Positions 5,441-11,976 of a stretch of 12,410 nt of DNA are shown here, piece after piece; the first letter of the stretch is position 1, and each line of letters opens with the position of its first letter. The stretch is from positions 1 through 12,410 of the forward strand of contig JASLDZ010000307.1 in assembly GCA_030151985.1 (NCBI GenBank), written 5' to 3'. This stretch comes from Caulobacteraceae bacterium. Its GTDB lineage: Bacteria; Pseudomonadota; Alphaproteobacteria; Caulobacterales; Caulobacteraceae. A program made the position numbers and the translations under genes. The notes under the pieces are model-generated. The model saw nothing but the letters and a program-made list of their open reading frames with translations, was not told the origin of the DNA and did not search any database.

Positions 5441-7429
5441 TCAGACTCCCGTCCCGAGCAAGGGGTCGTAGAACGCGAGCACGTGGCTCTGGTGCTCCTG
5501 GCTGACCGCCGTCTCCCACAGGATGTCGCCGCGGGTGTAGCCGTGGGCGAGCTGGTCGAGGTAGGCGGCCATGCCGGTGGGGTCTGCGTGGCGCCCGACC
5601 TCGGCGACGTAGAGGCTGTCGATGTAGTCGCCGTCGGACTGCGCCCCGTGGTGCGCCAGGAATTCGGCGGAGCCGGCCATCTGGTTGGCGATCTGGCGCA
5701 GGGTCGAGCCGCCGTTCAGCAACGCGCCGTAGCCGGCGAGGCCCGTCGCGTCCGGCTGGCGCTGGACGGCCGCGTCGTACAGCACCTCCAGCCCTTCCAC
5801 CTTCTCGTCGGGGACCCAGAGCCCCGCGGCGACGGCGCCGGCGGTCAGGGCCACATGCTCGGGGCTCTCGGCCGCCTGCACGATCATGGAGGTGCGGGTG
5901 TAGGTGCCGTCCTCGAGGTCGGTCAGGTAGGTCTGGAGCCCGGCCGCGTCCGGCTCGCGGTGAAGCGAGTGCTCGTAGACGTAGGTGATGTACTGGGTGT
6001 CGGTCAGGCCGGCGGTGGCGTTTGCGAACTCAGGGCTGGCGGCCGCGTTGTCGGCGAGCTGCTGGAAGGTCTCGCCCGCTTCGGACAGCCGCAGGTAGCT
6101 GACGAAGCCCGCCGCGTCGGGCGCGCGGCCCAGGAAGCTGTCGTACAGGCGGAAGATCTGCGCCGCCGTCGAGGCGGTGTCGAAGGTCAGCTCGCCGTCG
6201 GCGAACTGCACGTCCTGGATCGAGACCAGCGTGTCCAACCCGCCCTGCGGGCCGCCCGCCACGGTGACCGAACCGTTGGCCGACGCCAGGGCGTAGTCGT
6301 GCGAGAAGCCGGTGAAGAGCGCTGTGTTGGTTCCCGCTCCGCCCGTCAGCGTGTCGTTCCCGCCCGCCCCCGAAAGGGTGTCGTTTCCCGCCCCGCCGTA
6401 GAGGTGGTTGTCGGCCGCGTTGCCGGTGATCATGTCGGCGCCCGAGCCGCCGATGGCGTTCTCGATCGTGACGCCCAGCGCGATCGACAGGTCGCCGACG
6501 TCGCCGCCCACGTCGCTGAACGAGCCGGCGTGCAGGTCGATCCGCTGGTTCTGGCCGTAGCCCGAGAAGTCGAACGTGTCGTTCCCGCCGCCGTCCCACA
6601 CCGAGGCGTAGATGTGGTCGCTGGCGGAGGTCAGGCTGTACCAGGGACGGCCGGTGTTGGAGTTGAAGCCGTAGGTCGTGTCGTCGGCGCGGGTGGTGTA
6701 GTTGGCGCCATACAAGCGCTGGATCGCGGCGATGTCGTCGATCTGCGGCGCGGCGTTGAAGATGCTGACGTTCCCGCCCGTGTTCGAGGACGCGAAGTAG
6801 CTCATGATCGAGTACTGGCGGCTGTCCTCGTAGTAGCTGGCGTTGGCCGCGTAGGTGGGATCGGTGGAGACGCTGTCGGTCGAGTCGTAGTCCGAGGGGT
6901 GGCTGAGCCCCAGGGCGTGGCCGATCTCGTGCGTCAGCGTCTGCTGGCCGTAGTCGCCGACCGTGGGCGCCACGTTGTCGGTGTCGGTGATGTTGACCCA
7001 GACGTCGCCGTCCTCGGCCCCGGCGCTGCGGTCCGAGGGCTCCCCGGGCAGGAAGGTGAAGGCCGCCGCCCCCTTCTCGCCGCCCGAGTAGTCGCTGAAC
7101 AGGATGCTGGCGTTGTTGGAGTAGGCCTGCGGGCCGGTCGTCCCCGTGCCGATGCGCTGGAAGGTGATGTTGGCGACGTCGGACCACGCCTCGAGCGAGA
7201 GCTGCGTCGCGGCGATCTGGGCGGCCGTGAACTGCGAGAAGCCCGTCGCGTCGCTGGGCATGTCGGCCGGCGCCGTCGCCCGGAAGGCGTAGGTGACCGT
7301 CGCGGCGTGGCCGAGCGTGTCGCCCCACTCCACCCCGGCCCGGTCGAGCTGCACGGCCGCCTGGGCCACGGTGAAGGAGGGCTTGCCGTTGGCGGCGATC
7401 CCGCCGCGCTGGTCCGCATTCAACGCCAA
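5441..7429 (-). CDS. Serralysin-type zinc metalloprotease (M10B) with RTX repeats and DUF4214 module
   Basis: A 662-residue secreted metzincin protease. The N terminus matches the serralysin start closely: NGKPSFTVAQAAVQL (14-28), then WGDTLGHAATVTYAF (35-49). The zinc site is complete: HEIGHALGLSH at 167-177 gives ligands H167, H171, H177 and general base E168; the Met-turn SIMSYF (207-212) supplies M209 and the Tyr ligand Y211. About residues 215-370 correspond to the M10 C-terminal beta-roll, with nonapeptides GGAGNDTLS, GAGGNDTLT, GGAGTNTAL. Residues 422-640 are four DUF4214 units; ordinary serralysins of about 480 residues lack them. No signal peptide and no cysteine, fitting type I secretion; the C terminus is YDPLLGTGV. 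Only TTG starts are available before the upstream stop (TAA, 7466-7468): TTG at 7427-7429 has GGAAGG 9 bases upstream. No inhibitor or transporter gene is nearby. Substrate unknown. Confidence 0.93.
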   Translation of the reverse strand: MALNADQRGGIAANGKPSFTVAQAAVQLDRAGVEWGDTLGHAATVTYAFRATAPADMPSDATGFSQFTAAQIAATQLSLEAWSDVANITFQRIGTGTTGPQAYSNNASILFSDYSGGEKGAAAFTFLPGEPSDRSAGAEDGDVWVNITDTDNVAPTVGDYGQQTLTHEIGHALGLSHPSDYDSTDSVSTDPTYAANASYYEDSRQYSIMSYFASSNTGGNVSIFNAAPQIDDIAAIQRLYGANYTTRADDTTYGFNSNTGRPWYSLTSASDHIYASVWDGGGNDTFDFSGYGQNQRIDLHAGSFSDVGGDVGDLSIALGVTIENAIGGSGADMITGNAADNHLYGGAGNDTLSGAGGNDTLTGGAGTNTALFTGFSHDYALASANGSVTVAGGPQGGLDTLVSIQDVQFADGELTFDTASTAAQIFRLYDSFLGRAPDAAGFVSYLRLSEAGETFQQLADNAAASPEFANATAGLTDTQYITYVYEHSLHREPDAAGLQTYLTDLEDGTYTRTSMIVQAAESPEHVALTAGAVAAGLWVPDEKVEGLEVLYDAAVQRQPDATGLAGYGALLNGGSTLRQIANQMAGSAEFLAHHGAQSDGDYIDSLYVAEVGRHADPTGMAAYLDQLAHGYTRGDILWETAVSQEHQSHVLAFYDPLLGTGV
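5444..6166 (-). repeat. C-terminal DUF4214 module of the protease, four units
   Basis: Residues 422-662 repeat the layout found in the RTX protein downstream. The conserved Arg lies at 435 (RAPDAAG), 491 (REPDAAG), 557 (RQPDATG) and 613 (RHADPTG), at spacings of 56, 66 and 56; the fourth motif is eroded. The AGLWVPD linker near 535-541 sits between the pairs, as in the partner. DNA identity is high in places: a 21-base identical stretch begins at 2497 in one gene and 5525 in the other. Confidence 0.85.
6326..6400 (-). repeat. RTX nonapeptide block of the protease
   Basis: Residues 344-368 contain three clear calcium-binding nonapeptides (YGGAGNDTLSGAGGNDTL, then TGGAGTN). The third has Asn-Thr where the usual Asp is expected. 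This is the normal position for the beta-roll in serralysins, immediately after the catalytic domain. Confidence 0.85.
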
Positions 7430-7438
7430 ACGCCAACG

Positions 7439-7444
7439 CCTTCC
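7439..7444 (-). promoter_or_regulatory. Shine-Dalgarno deciding the TTG start of the protease
   Basis: On the minus strand GGAAGG (7444-7439) stands 9 bases before TTG at 7429-7427. The next in-frame TTG (7423) would be 15 bases away, and the nearest ATG (7417-7419) is in a different frame. Confidence 0.6.
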
Positions 7445-7462
7445 ACTACGTGCCCCGCGCCC

Positions 7463-7470
7463 GCTTTAGC
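7463..7470 (-). promoter_or_regulatory. Possible -10 element for the protease
   Basis: Minus-strand GCTAAAGC differs at one position from the alphaproteobacterial -10 consensus GCTANAWC (from memory). It would give a 5' leader of roughly 25-30 bases. No good TTGAC box lies 10-14 bases upstream, so this is weak on its own. Confidence 0.3.
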
Positions 7471-7581
7471 CGATCCGGCGCTGAGCGGAAGGCGCCGCGA
7501 GGTCGCGGGCGCCGGCGTTCGGCCTTGACCCCGCACGCCCCCGCACGAGAGATGGCGCGCCGGACGCCCGTGGCCGGCCCT
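7471..7581. promoter_or_regulatory. Divergent intergenic region between protease and fused glycosyltransferase
   Basis: Non-coding spacer between genes that point away from each other. It contains a plus-strand TTGACC (7525-7530), a possible -35 for the rightward operon, but no recognisable -10 follows. Two copies of CCCCGCACG (7529-7537 and 7539-7547) form a direct repeat with a 10-base period, which would put both copies on one face of the helix. Confidence 0.3.
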
Positions 7582-7587
7582 GGGGAG
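7582..7587 (+). promoter_or_regulatory. Shine-Dalgarno deciding the TTG start of the fused glycosyltransferase
   Basis: GGGGAG lies 8 bases before the TTG at 7596-7598. No in-frame ATG or GTG is available upstream, and the first repeat domain begins at once after this TTG (GHVDRVEDGRLLGWAW at residues 5-20). Confidence 0.65.
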
Positions 7588-7595
7588 CCCGCCGG

Positions 7596-9935
7596 TTGAG
7601 CGTCGAAGGTCATGTGGATCGGGTCGAGGACGGGCGGCTGCTCGGCTGGGCCTGGCTTCCCGACGCGCCCGAGGCGGTGCTCGAGATCGAGGTGCGGGTC
7701 AGCGGCGCCGTCATGGTGGTGGTCCGCGCCGATGGGGCGCGGGGCGACTTGGAGACGGCCGGCAAGCGCGGCGGGCTCTGTGCGTTCGAGGCCGCTCTAG
7801 GGATGGAGGCGGGGGAGGTCATGGCCTTCGCCCGGACGGCGTCGGGACCTGTGCCGCTCCCCGGCGGACCCCTGTGGTGGCTCGGAGCCGGCCCCCGCGA
7901 CGGGCTGGAGTTCGACCTGGCGTCCGGCGTCGCGGGCCATCTCGACCGCCTGGGCCCGCAGGGTCTGGACGGCTGGGCGCGGCGGGTCGGCTCCGCCGCG
8001 CCGGTCGCGCTGGAGCTGGTGGAGGGCGGCAGGGTCCTGCTGCGCTTCCAGGCGGACGGCTGGCGCCGGGACCTGGAAGAGGCGCGCCAGGGCGACGGCC
8101 GCTGGGGCTTCTCGCTCCCCGCGCCCGCCGCGCTGTTCGACGGCGAGACGCACCGCCTCGACCTGCGGGTCGCGGACAGAGGGCCGTCCGTGCTGTCCGA
8201 GCCGGTCTCCGCGCGCTTCCCGAAGCGCGAGAGCCCTGCGCCCCCCAAGCCCCGGCCGCCCTCCGCCCCCATCGCGGCGACCTCGCGGTCGGGGGGGCGG
8301 CTCCTCCGCCACGCCGCGCCGGAGCTGTCGGTGATCGTGCTGTTCCACGACATGCGCCGGGAGGCGGAACGTACGCTCGCCTCGCTGACCCGCGGCTATC
8401 AGCGTGGGGCGGAGGCGCTCGACTTCGAGGTGATCGCGATCGACAACGGCTCGCCGATCCCGCTGGACCCCGCCTGGGTGAAGAGCTTCGGCCCGGAGTT
8501 CCGGCTGTGGCGGCCGGAAGCACCCCATCCCTCCCCCTGCGCGGCCCTGAACGCGGCGGCACGGCAGGCGCGAGGGACCCACCTCGCCGTCATGATCGAC
8601 GGCGCGCACCTCCTGACGCCCGGCGTGTTTGAAGCGGTGATGGCAGAGACCCGCCGCGACCCGCAGGCGCTGGTCGCCTTGCGTCACTGGTTCATCGGCG
8701 GCGACCAGCGCTGGCTGGCGCAGGCAGGATACCGCCGCGAACAGGAGAATGTGCTGTTCGCCCGCATCGCCTGGCCCAAGGACGGCTACGAATTATTCCG
8801 AATCGGCGCGCCGATCGGCGAAAACCCCAACGCCTGGCTCGAGGGGCTGAGCGAGAGCAACTGCCTCGTGCTGCCCGCCGCGACCTTCGCGGCGATCGGC
8901 GGCTTCGACGAGCGGTTCGACTTGCCGGGCGGCGGGTTCGCCAACCTGGACCTGCTGCGCCGCGCCGCGGACGCCGCGCCCGGGCGGCTCACCTGCCTCT
9001 TGGGCGAGGCGACCTTCCACCAGTACCATGCGGGTACGACCACCAACGTCCCGGAGTCCGAGATGGAGCGCCGGGTGGAGCGATACTCCGCCCAATATCG
9101 TCGCCTGCGTGGGCGGCCCTTCGAGGCGCTGCCGCCCGGCGCCTTCCGCATCTCCGGCGCCGTCCGCACGCCTGCCGCCGCGGGCTTGCGGCAACGGCCG
9201 CTGTTCCCCGCCCCGCTCGGCGTCACGCAGGAGGTGCGGCCCGGCGGGGTCCACCGTCACCTCGACCCTGGCGCGCAGGCTTACCTTCAGTCGGCTTATG
9301 CGGAGCTGGGACTGTGGCGTGAGACGCGCTGGCTGGGCCGTCCGGTGGGCATGGCCCCCGCCGACGTCCTCGCCATCCAGGAGGTGCTGCACGACGTGCG
9401 TCCAGGGCGGATCGTCACCAACCGCGCCGACCCCGGCTTCCTGGGACTGCTCGACTCCCTCTGCCGCCTCCTGGCGCTGGACGGTACGGCGGTGGTGCTG
9501 GCGGCGGAGGCGACTCCCGACGCTCCGGCTCCCGCCCGCGTGGCCCTCGTGCAGGGCGACCCCTTCGGAACGGAGACGGCCCGGCGCATCACCCGCGAGC
9601 TGGAGGCGGTGGAGGAGGTCGTCGCGATCGTCGATCCCCCCGCGCGGTCCGGCGCGCCGACGGCGGAGCTCGCCCTCTACGCCGGGTTCGTGACCTTCGG
9701 CTCCTATCTCGTGGTGCTCGACACGGTGTTCGGCCAGCCGTGGCTCGGCTATTCCTCGCGCTGGCGGCGCAAGGCGATCCGCGATCTGACGCGACCCGGC
9801 CGCGACTTCGCGGTCGACCCGAGAAAGCCCGGCCATTTGGTCTCGACCAGCCCGTCCGGGTACCTGCGGCGGATCGGGCCCCGCGTGCGGGCGGGGACGA
9901 TCGACCCCTCGCTCGACCAGCTCGCCGCCCTTTAG
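7596..9935 (+). CDS. Three-part glycosyltransferase: tandem N-terminal repeats, GT2 domain, CmcI-like C-terminal domain
   Basis: A 779-residue cytoplasmic protein. Residues 4-90 and 113-200 are two copies of a beta-rich domain (GHVDRVEDGRLLGWAW; GHLDRLGPQGLDGWAR; each later has a DL preceding a Gly-rich turn). A proline-rich linker (205-235) leads to a GT-A domain: LSVIVLFHD (244-252), AIDNGS (281-286), VMIDGAHLLTPG (332-343) in place of DXD, and GGFDERF (435-441). Residues 558-760 align with the CmcI/rhamnosyl-O-methyltransferase family: WLGRPVGMAPADVLAIQEVL, SYLVVLDT (703-710), and PSGYLRR near the end (753-759), but the SAM and metal motifs are altered. Overall role: probable sugar transfer for a surface glycan, possibly with a regulatory or acceptor-binding C-terminal domain. 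The stop codon overlaps the Shine-Dalgarno of the next gene, so the two form an operon. Donor and acceptor are unknown, and transferase activity is not certain. Confidence 0.82.
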   Translation: MSVEGHVDRVEDGRLLGWAWLPDAPEAVLEIEVRVSGAVMVVVRADGARGDLETAGKRGGLCAFEAALGMEAGEVMAFARTASGPVPLPGGPLWWLGAGPRDGLEFDLASGVAGHLDRLGPQGLDGWARRVGSAAPVALELVEGGRVLLRFQADGWRRDLEEARQGDGRWGFSLPAPAALFDGETHRLDLRVADRGPSVLSEPVSARFPKRESPAPPKPRPPSAPIAATSRSGGRLLRHAAPELSVIVLFHDMRREAERTLASLTRGYQRGAEALDFEVIAIDNGSPIPLDPAWVKSFGPEFRLWRPEAPHPSPCAALNAAARQARGTHLAVMIDGAHLLTPGVFEAVMAETRRDPQALVALRHWFIGGDQRWLAQAGYRREQENVLFARIAWPKDGYELFRIGAPIGENPNAWLEGLSESNCLVLPAATFAAIGGFDERFDLPGGGFANLDLLRRAADAAPGRLTCLLGEATFHQYHAGTTTNVPESEMERRVERYSAQYRRLRGRPFEALPPGAFRISGAVRTPAAAGLRQRPLFPAPLGVTQEVRPGGVHRHLDPGAQAYLQSAYAELGLWRETRWLGRPVGMAPADVLAIQEVLHDVRPGRIVTNRADPGFLGLLDSLCRLLALDGTAVVLAAEATPDAPAPARVALVQGDPFGTETARRITRELEAVEEVVAIVDPPARSGAPTAELALYAGFVTFGSYLVVLDTVFGQPWLGYSSRWRRKAIRDLTRPGRDFAVDPRKPGHLVSTSPSGYLRRIGPRVRAGTIDPSLDQLAAL

Positions 9936-9938
9936 GAG
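9934..9938 (+). promoter_or_regulatory. Shine-Dalgarno of the methyltransferase gene
   Basis: AGGAG overlaps the TAG stop of the preceding gene and stands 9 bases before the TTG at 9948-9950. It fixes the TTG start and indicates translational coupling. Confidence 0.7.
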
Positions 9939-9947
9939 TCCTCACGC

Positions 9948-10949
9948 TTGAACCGCTTCTGGCCCCGCTTCATCCGGCCCCTGGTCGCGGCCGCACGACC
10001 GGGACGGATCCTGGAGGTCGGCGCCGACTTTGGCTGGAACACGCGCCATCTGCTAGCCTTCCGCCGCGAAACGGGGTGCCGGCTCGACATCGTGGACCCC
10101 GCCCCGCGCCCCGAGCTGGCGGACGTGCTGGCGCCCTTCGCCGGCGAGTACGACCACCTCCCGCTGAAGAGCCTGGACGCGATCCCGCTCCTGCCGACGC
10201 CGGACGTCGCCCTGCTGGACGGGGACCATAACTGGCACACCGTGCACGGAGAGCTCGTCGCGCTGTTCGCGCGCGCCGCCGAGACCGGCGCCCGGCCGCC
10301 GATCGTCCTCTTCCATGACGTCGCCTGGCCCTACGCCCGGCGGGACATGTACTACGACCCGGAGGAGATTCCCGCCGACCAGCGCCGCCCCTACGCCTAC
10401 GTCGGCTTGGCGCCCGGCGAGCCCGGCGTGGTGGAGGACGGCATGAACGCCATGCTGGCCAACGCCCTGGAGGAGGGCGGCCCGCGCAACGGCGTGCTCA
10501 CCGCCCTGGAGGACTTCGTGGCCGAGCAGGCGGAGGCGCCCGACCTGCACGTCCTGCCCTTCTTCAACGGCCTGGGCATCCTGGTCCCGCCGGCGCGGCG
10601 CACGGCGGAGCTGGACGCGGTGATCACCGGCTTCACCTCCTCGGCCTCGCTGCTGGAGAGCGTGGCCGAGGTGGAGCGCCACCACATGCTGGCGCGGGTG
10701 GAGGTGGCCAAGCTGGAGGCCGCGCTCACCCGCCGAACCGACGCCCTGGTCCGCGCCCGCGTGCTTCTGACCGAGCGGGCGGAGAGGATCGCGGAGCTTG
10801 AGGCGGCGCTCGCTCGCCGCTCAGATGGCGAGGGGAATCTGCTTCATCGGGAAGCTGGAGCCGGCGAAGAACCAGCTCTCGATCGCCAGCCGCTCGCGGG
10901 TCATGCCGGGGCGCACCCCGGTGCGGTGCAGGAACAGGTGGTCGAATAG
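9948..10949 (+). CDS. Class I SAM-dependent methyltransferase with C-terminal coiled coil
   Basis: A 333-residue protein with a Rossmann-type methyltransferase core: motif I ILEVGADFGWNT (21-32), acidic strand LDIVDPAP (46-53), VALLDGDHNWHTVHGEL (87-103, LDGDH as in Methyltransf_24/TylF-like enzymes) and VLFHDVAWPYARRDMYY (120-136) with a possible metal-binding HD. The region GLNAML/GGPRNGVLTALEDF-like (165-190) is typical of a family found beside glycan genes; the methyl acceptor is not predictable. Residues about 236-291 are a charged heptad-like coiled coil (VAKLEAALTRRTDALVRARV and on). From S292 the frame runs 42 more codons antisense to the neighbouring dioxygenase gene, with weaker codon bias. 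The TTG start has AGGAG 9 bases upstream and lies 12 bases after the fused glycosyltransferase gene. Likely function: O-methylation of a sugar or polymer end; the coiled coil may measure length or dock a partner. Confidence 0.85.
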   Translation: MNRFWPRFIRPLVAAARPGRILEVGADFGWNTRHLLAFRRETGCRLDIVDPAPRPELADVLAPFAGEYDHLPLKSLDAIPLLPTPDVALLDGDHNWHTVHGELVALFARAAETGARPPIVLFHDVAWPYARRDMYYDPEEIPADQRRPYAYVGLAPGEPGVVEDGMNAMLANALEEGGPRNGVLTALEDFVAEQAEAPDLHVLPFFNGLGILVPPARRTAELDAVITGFTSSASLLESVAEVERHHMLARVEVAKLEAALTRRTDALVRARVLLTERAERIAELEAALARRSDGEGNLLHREAGAGEEPALDRQPLAGHAGAHPGAVQEQVVE

Positions 10950-11852
10950 GAGCGCGTCGCCCGCGGCGAAGACGGGGCTGGCGACCGGCGTCTCCTTCGC
11001 GAGGTCGGCCACGATCGCGTCGCTGACCGACCAGCCGAAGTCCGCGCCCGCCGTGCCCGTAGGAAAGAGATCGACACGCTTGGGGTAGAGGTCCAGGCCC
11101 GGCGCGTCGACGCCGCAATCGGTCAGCGCCAGCCAGCAGTTCACCGTGCGGATGTCGCGGCCGAGGAAGGCGCCGTCCTGGTGCCAGCCTGTGCCCGTGG
11201 TCACCGGCACCTTGCGCAGCGTCGATTTGGCCAGCGACAGGTAGGGCTCCTCGCCCAGGTAGTCGGCGATGGCGGACACCACCCCTTTGCGGCGGAGCAC
11301 GCCGATCAGGAGCTCCAGCGCGCGGGGCGAGTCGGGCGTCCAGACGCCGCCGCCCGCCAGGGTGAAGGCGCGGCCGGTCGCGGTCAGCTCGCCCCCCTCG
11401 TCCAGCGGGAACGGGGCGTACCAGGGCAGGGTCTGAGCCTCGGGCGCGCCCGCCTCGTAGGCGGCCGCGGCGGCGAAGGCGCGCTCCACCGCGTCGGCGA
11501 GGGCGGCGACGTCGCGCTCGCCCGCCAGCCCGCGCACCAGCACACAGCCGTGGTTCTGGATAGCGCCGCCGAGCACCGCGGCGGTCAGCGCCCGCGCGGG
11601 GATCTCGGGCACGCCCATCGCGCCGGGGAACGGGTCGGGGGAGGCCGGCGGCCACGCGGCGGCGGGCGCGCCCGGCGCATAGGCCCGACGTCGCCAGCCC
11701 ACGACCTCCCGCTCGAGTTCCGGCGTGCGGCGGTCCGCGCGGGGGGCGAGCGCCAGCGCCTCGCGGTAGCGGCCTTGCGCCGCGGCGGCCCGCGCCTTGG
11801 CGGCGGCGGCCGTCGGGGAACCGAACCACTCGCTCACGAAGGGGAAGGTCAT
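10821..11852 (-). CDS. Phytanoyl-CoA-dioxygenase-like Fe(II)/2-oxoglutarate oxygenase
   Basis: A 343-residue cupin-fold (double-stranded beta-helix) oxygenase. The iron site reads GWHQDGAF (222-229) with ligands H224 and D226; the distal His is in FDHLFLHRTG (303-312), most likely H309 with H305 as an alternative; R320 or nearby R318 in MTRERLAIES is the expected 2-oxoglutarate anchor. NCWLALTDCGVDAPGLDLYP (238-257) matches the strand-loop that in PhyH enzymes reads W.ALxD....G.L...P. The first 55 or so residues are an Ala-rich helical extension (AAAAQGRYREALALA), perhaps one TPR-like hairpin. ATG at 11850-11852 has GGAG 6 bases upstream. It converges on and overlaps the methyltransferase by 129 bases, and diverges from the sulfotransferase-like gene. 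The substrate is unknown; hydroxylation of a lipid, amino acid or small metabolite tied to the glycan is possible but not shown. Confidence 0.85.
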   Translation of the reverse strand: MTFPFVSEWFGSPTAAAAKARAAAAQGRYREALALAPRADRRTPELEREVVGWRRRAYAPGAPAAAWPPASPDPFPGAMGVPEIPARALTAAVLGGAIQNHGCVLVRGLAGERDVAALADAVERAFAAAAAYEAGAPEAQTLPWYAPFPLDEGGELTATGRAFTLAGGGVWTPDSPRALELLIGVLRRKGVVSAIADYLGEEPYLSLAKSTLRKVPVTTGTGWHQDGAFLGRDIRTVNCWLALTDCGVDAPGLDLYPKRVDLFPTGTAGADFGWSVSDAIVADLAKETPVASPVFAAGDALLFDHLFLHRTGVRPGMTRERLAIESWFFAGSSFPMKQIPLAI

Positions 11853-11976
11853 CGGCGTCTCCGGCGCGCCTCGCGAGATTAGGAGCGCCGCCCCCCGCCC
11901 ACAAGGCGAACGCCGCGCTTGACGGCGCTCCGACCCTCTCCGACGCTCGCCCGTCCCCAGGCCAAGGCGCGCCGCC
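11853..11976. promoter_or_regulatory. Divergent intergenic region before the sulfotransferase-like gene
   Basis: 124 non-coding bases between two genes that point away from each other. Plus-strand TTGACG (11919-11924) fits an alphaproteobacterial -35, but no clear -10 follows. AAGG at 11964-11967, 9 bases before GTG at 11977, is the only Shine-Dalgarno candidate for the right-hand gene. Confidence 0.3.

Noticed and set aside
7417..7419. ATG as the start of the protease
   Set aside because: It is out of frame with the zinc-site reading frame; it opens an Arg/Ser/Pro-rich shadow frame instead.
5276..7528. A 750-codon plus-strand open frame opposite the protease and the start of the RTX gene
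   Set aside because: It is a shadow of high GC3: composition is Val/Arg/Gly/Ala-rich with no family motifs, while the opposite strand encodes a complete serralysin and crosses two gene boundaries.
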